Positions 19,171 to 30,596 of a DNA stretch of 64,000 bases are shown here, piece after piece. The notes beneath the pieces were generated by a model. The model was not told the origin of the DNA, did no database searches, and saw nothing but the letters and a program-made list of their open reading frames with translations. Each line of letters starts with the position of its first letter. Positions within the stretch are counted from its first letter, which is position 1. The translations under genes were made by a program, and so were the position numbers. The stretch comes from Geosiphon pyriformis (taxonomy: Eukaryota; Glomeromycota; Glomeromycetes; Archaeosporales; Geosiphonaceae): the NCBI GenBank assembly GCA_016748015.1, contig JAAOMT010000703.1:457967-521966 (forward strand), in the 5' to 3' direction.

Positions 19171-21752
19171 GTGAAGCATTTCTTACAAAAAACCAAGGTT
19201 CGCTCATTCAATATGTCTATAAGATACAAGAAACTTCATAATCAAAATTACAAAGAGCTTTTTCTGCAGCACGCTCGTAAAGCTCAGAGTTTTCACGATG
19301 AGTATTTTCCCCCTATTGAATCTTCTCTCTGGAAGGACAAAAAACTTATCGAAGGACAAGTAGAATGGAAAAGATGCAAGGTAAGTTTAATTTCCCACTT
19401 TTGTTCACTGATAAACGTTTCCAGTGCAGTTTATCCTTTACACTTTGAATGCTTTACAGGAAATCTGTAGCAATCCCCATCTACTCGTCTTTGATAATGG
19501 CAAGTTCAGTCATGAAGTTGTTCAAGGGTTAGTTGTGGAAGAGCTTTAAATCATTTAGTCTTTGCTTGTTGAGATCCTCTTCTTTGATTTTGTTTAGAGC
19601 TGTTGGAAACTGCTGGTTGGTATCAGCCTTGGGTCTTTTAGCCGCACACCCTCCTCTTTTAGAAAAAGTTATCCCGAAGTGGGCTCTACAGGACTGGGTT
19701 CATAATGAAGGACCTGGTAATCAACTTGGGGTTTATCATTGGAGAGATACTGAAAGACATCCAGGTAATCAAGTTCTAAAATATTGAAAATTCAAACTAG
19801 CATGAATATCAATTTATAATATCTTTTCCTATTTAGGTATCTTTCGTTTTCGTTTTTATCGGTTTGGACAGTGGATTGAGGTTGTCGTCGATGATTACCT
19901 TCCCACAATAAATGGTCGACTAATTTATGCCCATTCTAAAAATCCCAATGAAATGTGGTGCGCACTTTTGGAAAAGGCGTATGCAAAACTTTGCGGATGT
20001 TATGAAGCCTTGGAAGCAGGTTCTGCCTCAGACGCTTTAGTAGATTTGACTGGAAGTGTGCCGGAAACCATCGAACTACATAGAGAAGACGCAGGCATTT
20101 TGAAAAAAATGGACGAAGCAGCCTTCATCTGTTATCTTCTCAAAGCTGCCAAGAAAGGCGCATTAATGAGCTGTTCCATTAATGCTTTAGAAGAGGAGCT
20201 TCCTGAAGAGAGGTTACCAAATGGTTTGATTATCGGAGTGAGTGTTTTGCATCGCAGGAAACTCTGCCGCCTTAGTAAATACTTCGGAAGTCTTACTTAA
20301 TTCGTTGCATTTCAAGCACACCTACGGCATTACAGAAATCCAGAAACTAAAGCATAATTGGTGTGGCAAAAAAGAAGTTCTTCTTTTACGTCTGCATAAT
20401 CCCTGGGGAGAAATCGAATGGAATGGGTTATGGTCAGACAAATCTTCGGAATGGGCTCGAGTTTCAGAAGCCAAGCGCAAGAAATTGGAATTAAAGGTAG
20501 AAGATGATGGTGATTTTTGGATGGTAAGTCATTAAACAAAATAATAAGGATAAATTCAAAATGTTATATTAATTAGATTTTCCAAAATTAGGCCTTTGAA
20601 GATTTTATCGCAAATTTTTCAACCCTTGTAATCTGCCGCAACCTTAATACCGCATGGTATACTTTTGGGCCACGTTGGCATAGCATAATGTACCGTGGCA
20701 TCTGGTCTTTAGACACGGGAACAGCTGGAGGATGCATCAATAATCCGGAAACTTTTTATCAAAACCCGCAATTTGCTCTATCGATCACTAAACCTACGGT
20801 GATTATTGTTGCTTTGATGCAAGAAGATCATCGAGGTGTTGGCGTTGAAAACTTGACAATTGGCTTCGTTTGTCTTAAAATTGAAGAAAATCGAAAATAC
20901 AGAATCCATAAGCCAAACTACAATTTAGCTGGTAAGGTAACCTATATAAATGCCCGCGAGGTCACAGGAAAGATCAACCTTGAGCCAGGACGTTTCATCA
21001 TAATTCCATCTACCTATAATAGAGGGGAAGAAGGGGCTTATTTTTTAAGGATCTTTTCGTCCAGACGTTTAAAAGTAAACCCACTTCTTAAAGATTCCCC
21101 AAGAAAAAGATGGTATCATCCAATTTTATATTGGGGAAAATCAAATTTTGTAGGGATGGTGAGGTTGCAGGTTGTAAAGGTACAGTTGAAGCGAGAATTA
21201 AGTGGATATATAAAAATAATTTTTGGGGATATGAACAATCGAATCAAGCAACAGTACCTATCATCCTCCTTCAAAAAAACGGCAGCAACAAATCTTGGTA
21301 ATGAATATGTATTCTACATACGGGACCCCAATACTGCTGAGGTGATGCTTCAATTATTTGAAATTCAGAAATTTAGAAAGGATCAATATTTGGGTGAAAT
21401 TCGAGTTGGCCTTGACACTTACTCTAAAAGTGGAAAGCAAAGCAAGCTATGGGAAATAACAAAGACTTTGACTAAAATTGCCAAAGTGCCCCAGTCTAAG
21501 GGTTTAATTGCCACTCGCGAAGTTGAAACCCCTGAAACGAGCCCTTATGTGAAAAGACGTCATGAAGCCCTAACAGCTGGATTCGGAGTGTTCGAAACAG
21601 GAGCTGCATTTAACGAAGCTCGGATCGAGAATGTTTCAGACGGGCAGGCACATGGCATCCACCGCAATAATATGTTAGCTTCCCGAATGATTGATGCAGG
21701 CATCGGCCAGCTTCAAATCAGAATATCATATTTTGGTGGAGTAAATTCTTAA
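19171..21752 (+). CDS. Calpain-family cysteine protease with C-terminal C2-like domain
   Basis: Calcium-dependent cytosolic cysteine protease that makes limited cuts in its substrates. Six exons: 19171-19380, 19460-19527, 19598-19764, 19837-20237, 20317-20523 and 20592-21752. All introns are GT-AG and 68-79 nt long, and phases join cleanly to 737 residues. The catalytic triad is intact: Cys98 in GNCWLVSALG, His283 in IIGHTYG, Asn310 in LHNPWGEIEW. A calpain domain III follows (about 360-530), then a C2-like region (about 536-650). There is no EF-hand region, so the layout resembles calpain-5/TRA-3 more than classical calpains. The start could instead be the in-frame ATG at 19213. The downstream neighbour, pinin, is convergent, with about 490 bp between. 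Family certain; substrate unknown. Confidence 0.93.
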
Positions 21753-22240
21753 CTTGCAAACTATCTATTTTTATTCTAATTAGTTTTATTTAACTATTTA
21801 GTTTGATAAATTCAAGAACTTCAAAAAATTTCTTGTAACAAAAAAAAACGAAATAAGGAAATTAGCATAACATCCGAAGCATCTTCTGCTAAAATGATGG
21901 CCTAAACAGTTTCAATCGGGGACTAATCATCGGCAAAAAGAAATACTTTACCGCCTTTTTCCATCAAGTTCCTGGCCATTTAGCTCGAGCTTGGTGGAAA
22001 GGAATATTTCATGTACACTTACCATGTGACTAAGCAGTTTTCACCAAAGGAAACAAAACGAAAATAAAAATATCTAGAACTAATACCGATTGATTAATTT
22101 ATTAAGCTTAATGACATAATCGAATAAAAATTTATTAAAAGATCACTTACCATATGTAAAGAAAATCATAGGTTTCCAGCAAATGGAAAACAGTAGATAA
22201 AAACCAAAAAAGGCAAAATATTGAAAATAACAATTGGTAT
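21753..22240. other. Intergenic region between convergent calpain and pinin genes
   Basis: Holds both 3' UTRs. No ORF, RNA gene or repeat is recognised. Confidence 0.6.
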
Positions 22241-23666
22241 TTAATATTCCACGATTTCTTCTGGCTCACCCTCCTTCATTGAAATATCCTCCTCATCTTG
22301 GGATTGCTTTTTGTTGGTTGGGTGGACATCGTGCCTCAGGGATGCGTCCTGTTCTGCTTTCCGAATTTGGCCAATTTCTTCATTGGTCGTATGATTACCT
22401 GTGATTTTTGCAACATCATTTTTTATGGCAGATACAGGCGTGGCATCATCATTATAAGTTGCCTTTGATTCCAGAGTTGTGTTTTCTTTACTGACTAAGG
22501 GAACTAAATGAATTTTAGTATTATCGCCCATTTGATCAACTTCCATAAAGTTTTCATCTTGATCCTCCCCTTTTTCTATACTGATGATACCCAGCTCTTC
22601 TGGATCTCGATATTCATGTTGATTCTGCTCTTCCATCTCAGTATCTTCACCACCTTTTGGGTATTCTTCCTTATTCGGCTTCACATCAAGAAGCCCTACC
22701 GAAGTGGAGGCTAATGCTAACTGACGCTTTTGTTCGGCAATGGTTTCTAAATCCCGGGATGATAATCGGGCAGGGAGATAGTACAAATGAGGTTCAGTTG
22801 AGGTAGAAAGATAGTTTGCAAGGTTTTTTTGCTGGTTCAACCAACAATCTCGCTATATGATGATAAGGTGGTTGATAATGGTTTTTTACCATAGGGAAAT
22901 GAAAAGTTAACAGTATGTAAAATGAGCACCTTTTACATGATAAAGTTCAAGTTCAAACATATGTTACCAATTGACTCTGGCGTCTCTCCTCTTCTTCCTT
23001 CCTCTGTTTTGCTATTTTATCTCGCTTTTCTTGATCTTCTTTCTTCATCTTTTCTAGTAGCTCCTCCTTGTCCTTTTTCAATTTTTTCTGGAGCTTTTGA
23101 TCAATTTGTTCTCGTTTCATTTCCTACAAATCCTCAAATGTAAAAATCTCGTAGTTTATAGTCTCTGATCAATTGGTTGATTATCTCATCCATACCGCCT
23201 CAGTCTTATTCTGACTATCATTTTTGAATTTAGTCAAAGTTCCTAATATCATTCCAAACATTCGCTGACCCCGTCTTTTCAACTCGCCATCTTTTATATT
23301 GAGTCGCGGACGTTTATTCTAAAAAATTTATTCAACAAATAAGGTACGATAACGGTATTGCAACGGGAATTTTCGAGGAACTTACTTCTTCCAGCTTACG
23401 CCGGCTTCCTTCGTCACTGGCTCGCCTTTTTGGGTGCTGCTCATCCCCATAACGAGTTGAACGCCTAGCTGTGGATGTTGACGGGACTACAATACTGGAA
23501 GAGACAAGAGTCTGGCTGTTGCCGAAATTAAAAGTAAAAATAAGGACCTGAAAAGTTTATGACGATACGACAATATTAAGAAAGTATAGCACTGAGAATC
23601 AAGGATTCCTTACTTTGGTATATCTTCCACAGACTCTTCTATACTGAGAACGACTTCACTGCTCAT
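22241..23666 (-). CDS. PNN: Pinin (PNN/SDK/memA) family protein
   Basis: Nuclear speckle protein; in animals pinin is tied to splicing and the exon-junction complex. Five exons: 23666-23614, 23515-23386, 23318-23196, 23123-22968 and 22852-22241, giving 357 residues. Residues about 61-85 hold the family signature region: KRPRLNIKD, then RRGQRMFGMILGTLTKFK. A long charged Lys/Glu coiled coil (about 102-153) follows, then PHLYYLPARL and an acidic C-terminus ending EEIVEY. Intron 1 was placed at the second of two acceptors: the first (AG near 23558-23561) leads to a stop, while the AACAG at 23516 keeps the frame. The protein is shorter than animal pinins and lacks their Ser/Arg tail. The N-terminal 60 residues are less certain. 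Confidence 0.85.
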
Positions 23667-24239
23667 TTCGAGAGATATTTATCGATTGTACTTATCTTTT
23701 CAGCGAAAGAGATGTTTATTCGTTAATTTATAGTATCTATTATGCCTATTATGTTACACTAGATTTCATGTGACCACAAATGCTGCAAAAAAGTTCCCAG
23801 TTGAATTTGGTTTTTCAATATTTTATTATTATACTTTTAAAATTATAATTGTAAAAAATATATAAATTAAATTGATTCTTACACAATTAATTTTTGTATA
23901 AAATAAATAACATAATATTTAATAAATATTTTGTTTTTATAAACTATTAATTTTTCAAATTTTTTTGCTTAAGTGTTTTTATTAAAAATATATTTAAAAA
24001 TTTGGTTAAAAAAAAACCAATTCTAATAACAAAAAATATTTTGACATTTAAATTAAAAAATGCTTAAAAATATTATTATTTAAAAATTTTTTTGTTAAAT
24101 AACAAACACAATATTGTAAATAATAATAAAACAACAGAGATTAATATTAAAATATAAAAAACATTATATTAAAAAAATTAGTTTAATTTAAATAATAAAA
24201 GTTTAATATTAAAAAATATTAAATTCAGTTTTTTTTTTT
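23667..24239. other. AT-rich intergenic region upstream of pinin
   Basis: The first 130 bp above the pinin start have mixed composition and probably hold its promoter. Beyond about 23800 the sequence is AT-only low complexity with no gene. Confidence 0.6.
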
Positions 24240-26510
24240 TTATTATGAGTTTAATGAGTATGGCCCAACCACCATCTAAAAATTAGAACCAAACTAAGTG
24301 ATTTAAGACTAAATATAATTCACATATTTATTACATGTAACCAACTACTCAAGCCAGTTTAGGCTATACTATGTTGATGCATTAGAAGAAAACTTACTTA
24401 AAGAAGACATTTTTTGAACAATTTCAAATAATGTAGCACTATTATTAACCAATTCAACCAATCATTCAGCTGTTTTAAAGACATTAGCCTTTATAGCAGC
24501 AGATTTATGTTTCCAAAGAGACATCAAATTAGAAAACATATCATCATCAAAAGATGACAAATCTTCATGAAGGCCAGACATATTAATGTTTTCAAAATCA
24601 CACTTAGTTTTCAGAGCAACTATTTCTCATTCCAACTTATCAACAGCTCTGCTAAAGATACTTATGTGAACCAAAACCTTATTGACTTTAATGTTAAGAG
24701 GAGAACTTGAAACCAGATCACTATTAACAAATTGTTCAAAAACTTTGATCATAGAACCAATAGGCTTAACAATAAATTCAACCAAAACAAAAAGCTTGGC
24801 TAAATCAGATTCCAGAGATGCCAGTCAAGAAAACACCAAAGAATCTACAACAGCAATAGGAAGAGCAGCAATTACCAAAAGAGAAAACTCAGAAAGAACA
24901 GGGGAAACAGATGTCTTTACATAAGACAAAGAACCAACAAAATGTGGTTTAAACATCTTGGAAGCCTTAAGGAGGGGAGGTGAAGCAATCTTATAGTCCA
25001 CAGCCAAGTGGCCTATCTCTTAACACCAAAAACAATGCTGACAACCAGGAGTTTCCAACCAGATATAGCACTTTCTTAGTGTATTAGTTTTAACAACAGC
25101 AAAGTCTAAATTAGCTTGAAAACCAAATATAACCAGAGCAAAGCGAAAACAATAACCAAAATCAGGAGACCAAGGAATAAAACAAGACTGACCACCAACT
25201 TGAAAAACCATATCACTGATTTCAAAAGCAGTGCAGCCAGGAAAAAAGTTGACCAACTTGGCCTTAAATCTATCACAAGACACAATTGTTTCTTGTTAAT
25301 TCACAAAGGGAAGAATTCATATACTATCCTTACTCATCAAAACTGACCAGTGATTAAGAGCAGATGTGGCAGCAACTAAATTCTCAAAATAGACCACAAT
25401 ATACTGCCAAATACCAGCAGGTTTTAGCACAACACAAGTAATCACACCAAAAACACTAAGAGCTGTCTTAATGTCAGCAGCAAACACACCCAAAAGCACA
25501 TTACACAGTGCAACAACAGCAAAAAGAGAGCCAGACTCAGGAACTACCAAGAACTTGGCAATTTTGAAGATGACCAAACATATAGAGCTTGTAAGCTCAA
25601 TCAAAAATGCAGCTTCCAAAAACACTTGAGAAGCAAACTTCACACAAAACAGCTTTACATTGTCTTTTAATACTGACTTTGCACCCAAAAAACCATGTAC
25701 TGACTGAAAAACAGTCTTAACATGAGCCAATTTAATCTTGAAAATAGCACCAAACATCAAAGTAGAGGCCATCCACCCAGCAAATCTTTGATAACTAGTA
25801 ATAGTTTCTCAAGCACTACCAGAAGTAACACCAGAAACTAGAGGAAAAGATAACTCAGTTTTTATTTGATCAATCCAGTTTTCAAGAACAGGTAACCCAA
25901 CAGGAAAAAATTGCTTTGCTTCTAAAACCAGTGATGATCTGCCAGAAGACATCACATTTGGCAACACAGCCAGTGGTTAATCTTGGCCCATCTTAGACAA
26001 CATGCCAGATAATGCTACAAAGATCTTATCTAAAATCTCATTAGAAACCACAAAGGTATTTGGTGTAACAATAGCAAAGGCAAATAACTGCTTCCACTTA
26101 TTTGAACTTTTGGTCTTTTTGACCATTTTTTTTAAAGAAAAAGTGCTAGCAACACCAGATATAGAAGCCATAGAAAGAAAGACCAGCTTATTAGCTGGTC
26201 TATTATTAAATACTTTTGGGCTCTTAATAGAGATAGAGACAACACTGGGACTAACCCAAGTGTGTTTCTTTAAGGGAACTTTGACTGGTGAAAAACCAGT
26301 CAAAGATAAGGAAGTTGCTTCAGTGGCTACCAAAGACAACTTATCACGATTATTGGGTAAAGAGAAGACTTCTAAAACGTTTTGTCTAGTTGCTTCCACA
26401 ACAGAAAGAACTTCTCTGGTTGAAATTTTATTAGATATCTCAGGACAGATATCAAGTGCAGCTTTTTTATTCTTTGCTCTGATCATGATTATAAAATTAA
26501 GGAAACAAAG
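24240..26510 (-). mobile_element. ORF1-only LINE derivative
   Basis: A minus-strand unit with a LINE ORF1 followed directly by a LINE 3' UTR and a T-rich end (A-rich on the minus strand). No endonuclease or RT is present. The 3' UTR (24250-24370) aligns by eye with that of the LINE tail at 32880-33000, where it follows an ORF2 C-terminus. That tells what is missing here. Confidence 0.7.
24371..26486 (-). pseudogene. LINE ORF1 (second subfamily)
   Basis: One frame of about 705 codons from ATG at 26486 to TAG at about 24371. It is interrupted by stops at 25977, 25317, 25020 and 24825 and by two or three more further on. The N-terminus is Ser/Thr/Lys-rich, with FSLPNNRDKLSLVATEA. A middle domain (25772-25317) has FKIKLAHVKTVFQSVHG and ends NHWSVLMSKDSI, corresponding to the RRM-like end of the ORF1 at 17494 (KWSVFMKKDSV). 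A Cys-rich block, CYIWLETPGCQHCFWC, lies at about 25020-25070. The C-terminus has coiled-coil character (LASLESDLAKLFVLVE). A decayed plus-strand copy is at 31640-32700. It probably binds RNA, by position and motifs only. Confidence 0.75.
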
Positions 26511-26920
26511 AGTTTTTGTTTATTTTTTGGTTAATTTTCAGTTTTATTTAATTAAAAAAACCAATTAAATAATGTAATTTTAAAATTATTAAAACAAAAA
26601 CGTTTTTTCTCTTAATTTTATAATTATAACCAAAATAAAAAGTTTCAAATATTAATATTTTTATAAAATTTTAACAAAATTTTTTTTTGGTATTAAAACA
26701 GTTAAACAAAACATCTTGACTATATTTTTTTTAAATATTAATAATAAAAAACTGTTTTTTTAATAATTTTTAAAACATTTTTTTATTTTTAACTAGTAAT
26801 TTATTTCTAGTCAAAATTTTTTTCAAAAGACATATTAGTTTTAATATTGTTTTTATTTTTTAAAAAGCTTTAAAGTTTTTAATAATAGACTGGTTAACAA
26901 ATTGGTTTTTTTGTTTTTAC

Positions 26921-26960
<40 letters not shown>

Positions 26961-27262
26961 TTTATAAATAATCAAAAAAACTAAAAACTTTAAAAAATAG
27001 CAGCAATTACTTGTGTTTATTAATATTATACTGATTTTTTTGTGGTTTTAAATAAAATTTTCTTAATAATAATTAGTTTTTTTTTCATATATAAGCAATA
27101 ATAATAATAATATATTTTTTAAAATAAATTAAAATTAATTATTTATTGTATTATTAAATATAATATCTTTTAACAAATTTTTACTAGTTTTAAAATTAAA
27201 ACAACTTATTAAATTATTTGATTTTAAAGATTAAATTAATTAGATAAAAACTAAATTAATGT
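26511..27262. other. AT-rich stretch with (TTA)n microsatellite
   Basis: No gene. A run of about 13 TTA units lies at 26921-26959. Such runs sit next to LINE 3' ends elsewhere in the window, but no LINE end is recognisable here. Confidence 0.6.
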
Positions 27263-28302
27263 TGTTACAGGTAAACTTGGTGGGATATAGTAATAACATT
27301 TGGTGCTCTAATTTAGTATTCTAAGATTGTATGTTTTTTACAGAGTTAATGTTTATTAGTCTCTAAAGGTTTTTTCTGGATGAGAACTTATCCATTGAGT
27401 TCTTTGGTTATAAGACACAGAGTTTTGGTTTTTGCTGATTACAACTTTTTATAATGGTGAACTTTTTTTTTTGAGCTAACGAGTGCAGTTGTTAGGGTCT
27501 GGCATTGTCTTTTTACTCTTCTGATAAGCTATCAAGATAATATTAATATCCAAAAACCTAGGAAAGCTTTTCTCTTTTATCAGGCTATCACAAAGTCTAT
27601 TCTTAGACAGTTGATTTTTTTATGTTACCACTCCACAAGAGAAAAATAAAGAAAATAAAAGAAAATAAAAAAAAAATAAAGAAATAAAGAAAATAAAATA
27701 AGAAATAAGTGTCTTGTCAATAACCATAATCAAAAGCTATTGTACCAGCAGATTAAGTAGTAGATAATAACATGGATTTGAAGAATTGAAGAGATATTTT
27801 ATTAATATAATTCTATTTCGGTTGATAGCAACTATCCTTGAAAGGAGAAGTATTTAATAATTATGGCCTGTGAGTCTAATTGACTCTAAGAATCTAATTA
27901 ACTCCTGAAAGTCTAATTTTCTTCTTGAATGTCTTTTTAACTTTTACAGTTACTCATTTTTATACATTTTTTTTGTTCTACAGGATTGCTTTTGATTGCT
28001 TCACTATTGCTAACTATTGTTTTGTTATTGTTAGCTATTGCTCGTTATTGCTAGCTATTGTTCATTATTGCTAACAATTGCTTATTATTGCTAGCTATTA
28101 CTTATTATTGTTAGCTATTGCTTGTTATTGCTAGTTATTGCTCATTATTGCTAGTTATTGCTCGTTATTACTAGCTATTGCTCATTATTGTTAGCTATTG
28201 CTCACATTTGTCTTGTGTTATCTCGAGTTGTACCACGTTTTTTTTGTTACCTTTTTTTGTCACATTTTTCTATAGCTTTTTGGTTTTTCTACTCAGGTAA
28301 TA
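27263..28302 (-). repeat. Family-2 LTR with 20-nt tandem array
   Basis: It matches 29616-30596. An A-rich AAAATAAAGAA block is at about 27643-27700. A tandem array of about ten units resembling TTATTGCTAGCTATTGCTCA fills 28010-28205. The right end is GGTAATA, a decayed GGTAACA. Confidence 0.9.
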
Positions 28303-28429
28303 TTATCCCTCTTTTTTTAAAATTGAGTTTCTGCAAAATCATATATTTTTCTCTCTTGTCTTTATGTTGTTGCTATAATTTCTATTGCTATTTTTAAATC
28401 TATTTTGGTACATGAATGGTGTTTTTAAA

Positions 28430-28760
28430 CTATAGAAATCTGTCCAAGATATCTAATTTCAAATTCTGTATTCATATTATGTGCACATTTAGCCATAATG
28501 CCCTCATTATTATTACTGAATTGAGTTAATTCCTGCTTCATTATAAGATCTAGAAGTGTGATATATTGTTTGGTGTTTGAAATGGAGTTTGAATTGTTGT
28601 TGTTATTGTCAATGGAGTTTGAATCATTGTTGTCGTCATTAGCAGAGTTTGAATTGGAATTAAGTTCTGATTCTGATTCTTACTGATTGGCTCGTTTTCT
28701 TCAGAGTTCAAATATATAATGTGTGGAAGTAGATTGTGACTCAAGGCCATCAGGTGAATT
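28430..28760 (-). pseudogene. dUTPase polyprotein fragment in the family-2 element
   Basis: The minus strand aligns by eye with about 9200-9560 of the intact polyprotein. It carries the N-terminal edge of the dUTPase domain (the ECAHDIDTGFDL region) and the Asn/Asp-rich linker before it. The rest of the domain is deleted. Confidence 0.7.
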
Positions 28761-29019
28761 TTAATGATTTGTTAATTGATTTTGGTACTGCTAATTCTCA
28801 AATTTCTTTTTCTTCTCTAAGTCTTTTTCATATTGACACTTTCCTAACACTGACTTTTGGCATAGAAGAAAGCAGTCTTTGTATAAGTAAGTATGAATCT
28901 GGGTAGTTTTTTTTTTGAAATTCTTCCAATAAGTCTTTAAATAATCGGAGTTTTGAATTTCTAGAGATTTGACAGGTTTTATCTAAGGTAAGTTTCCTTG
29001 TACAATAGCAGGGTTGAAC

Positions 29020-29490
29020 TTATCAGGTTTCAAATGTTTGAGTTTTGAATGATTGAGTCTTGAATAATCAGAGTTTTAACTTTAACAAGTTTTACCAAAG
29101 GTAAGTTTTTTTATACAATAGCAGGATTGGAATTATTGAGTTTTGAATAATTTTCAGAGTTTTTAATTTAACAAGTTTATTGAAGATAAATTTTTTATAT
29201 GATAGTGGAGTTGAAATCATCAGGTTTCAAATAATTTTCAGAGTTTTTAATTTTAACGAGTTTTTGAATGATTAGGTCTTGAATAATCAGAGTTTTAATT
29301 TAATGAGTTTTATGAGTTTATCAAAGATAAGTTTCTAATGTTCGGGGTTTTAATGATCAGGTTTTGAATAATCAGAGTTTTAATTTAATGAGTTTTATGA
29401 GTTTATTAAAAGTAAGTTTTGAATGTTCGGGATTTTAATAATTAGGTTTTGAATAATCGGAGTTTTAATTTAATGAATTTTTCAAAGGAA
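29020..29490. repeat. Minisatellite of about 85-95 bp units
   Basis: Five or so degenerate units, each containing GGTTTTGAATAATCAGAGTT-like and AATTTAATGAGTTTT-like blocks. The last two are the most alike. The motif style matches the 80-bp duplicated unit in gag at 12416-12575. Confidence 0.8.
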
Positions 29491-29615
29491 ATATTAAAAT
29501 AAAGATTTTGCAAATCCTAAATGATTTTTCTCTTGTTTTTTCTTGGTTTTTCACTTTTATGAATTTCTGGGGGGCTCGGTCTCTGTGGATTTATAACCTC
29601 ACAGAGAATACCAAA

Positions 29616-30596
29616 TGTTACAAGTAAACTTGGTGGGGTATGGTAGTAATGTTTGGTGCTCTAATTTAGTATTCTAAGGTTGTATGTTTTTCACAGGGTT
29701 GATGTTTATCAGTCTCTAAAGGTTTTTTCTGGATGAAAATTTACCTATTGAGTTCTTTGGTTATAAAGCACAGAGTTTTGGTTTTTGCTGATTACAACTT
29801 CTTATAATGGTAAGCTTTTTTTTTCAAGTTAATAAGCACAGTCGTTAGGATCCAGTATTGTCTTTTCACTCTTCTAGTAAGCTATCAAGATAATATTAAT
29901 ATCCAAAAACCTAGAAAAAGCTTCCCTCTTTTACCAGACTATTATAAAGTCTATTCCCAGACAGTCAATTTTTTTATGTTGCTGCTTCACAAAAAAAAAT
30001 AAAGAAAATAAAAGAAAATAAAAGAAAAATAAAGAAAAAAATAAAATAAAATAAGAAATAAGTGTCCTGTTAATAGCCATGATTAAGAGCTATTGTGCCA
30101 GCAGATTAAGTAGTAAATAATAACATAGATTTAAAAAATTAAAGAGATATTTTATTAATATAATTTCATTTCAGTTGATAGCAATTATTCTTAAAAGAAG
30201 GAGTATTTAATAATTATAGCCTGTAAGTCTAATTGATTCTAAGAGTCTAATTGACTCCTGAAAGTCTAATTTTCTCTTTGGATGTCTTTTTAACTTCTAC
30301 AGTTACTTGTTTTTATACATTTTTTTTGTTCTACAGGATTGTTTCACTATTGCTAGCTATTGTTTTGTTATTGCTAGCTATTACTCATTATTGCTAACTA
30401 TTGCTTGTTATTGCTAACAATTGCTCATTATTGCTAACTATTGCTCATTATTGCTAGTTATTGCTAGTTATTGCTCGTTATTGCTAGCTATTGCTCACAT
30501 TTGTCCTGTGTTACTTCGAGTTGTATCACATTTTTCTTGTCATGTTTCTTTGTTACATTTTTCTATAGCTTTTTGGTTTTCTACTCGGTGTTATCA
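29616..30596 (-). repeat. Family-2 LTR, second copy
   Basis: Same organisation as 27263-28302, with the 20-nt array at about 30340-30500 reduced to about eight units. The right end is less clear (TTATCA). No matching target duplication was found. Confidence 0.85.

Larger units (their letters stand above)
27263..30596 (-). mobile_element. Internally deleted family-2 LTR retrotransposon
   Basis: The two long LTRs (27263-28302 and 29616-30596) start TGTTAC and enclose only 1.3 kb. The interior keeps a PPT-like tract (28303-28318), a piece of the dUTPase polyprotein (28430-28760), a large minisatellite (29020-29490), the gag start region and a PBS-like TGG site (29595-29614). RT, RNase H and integrase are absent, so the copy could only move with help from a full element. 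Family 2 differs from family 1 in LTR sequence but shares interior homology. Confidence 0.85.

Noticed and set aside
26002-26568. 188-codon plus-strand frame
   Set aside because: It is antisense to LINE ORF1 (24371-26486), whose frame has motifs and a paralog at 31640-32700.
28010-28400. CRISPR-like array and the 79-codon frame over it
   Set aside because: The 20-nt units are head-to-tail without spacers and lie inside an LTR; the frame is just the repeat translated.
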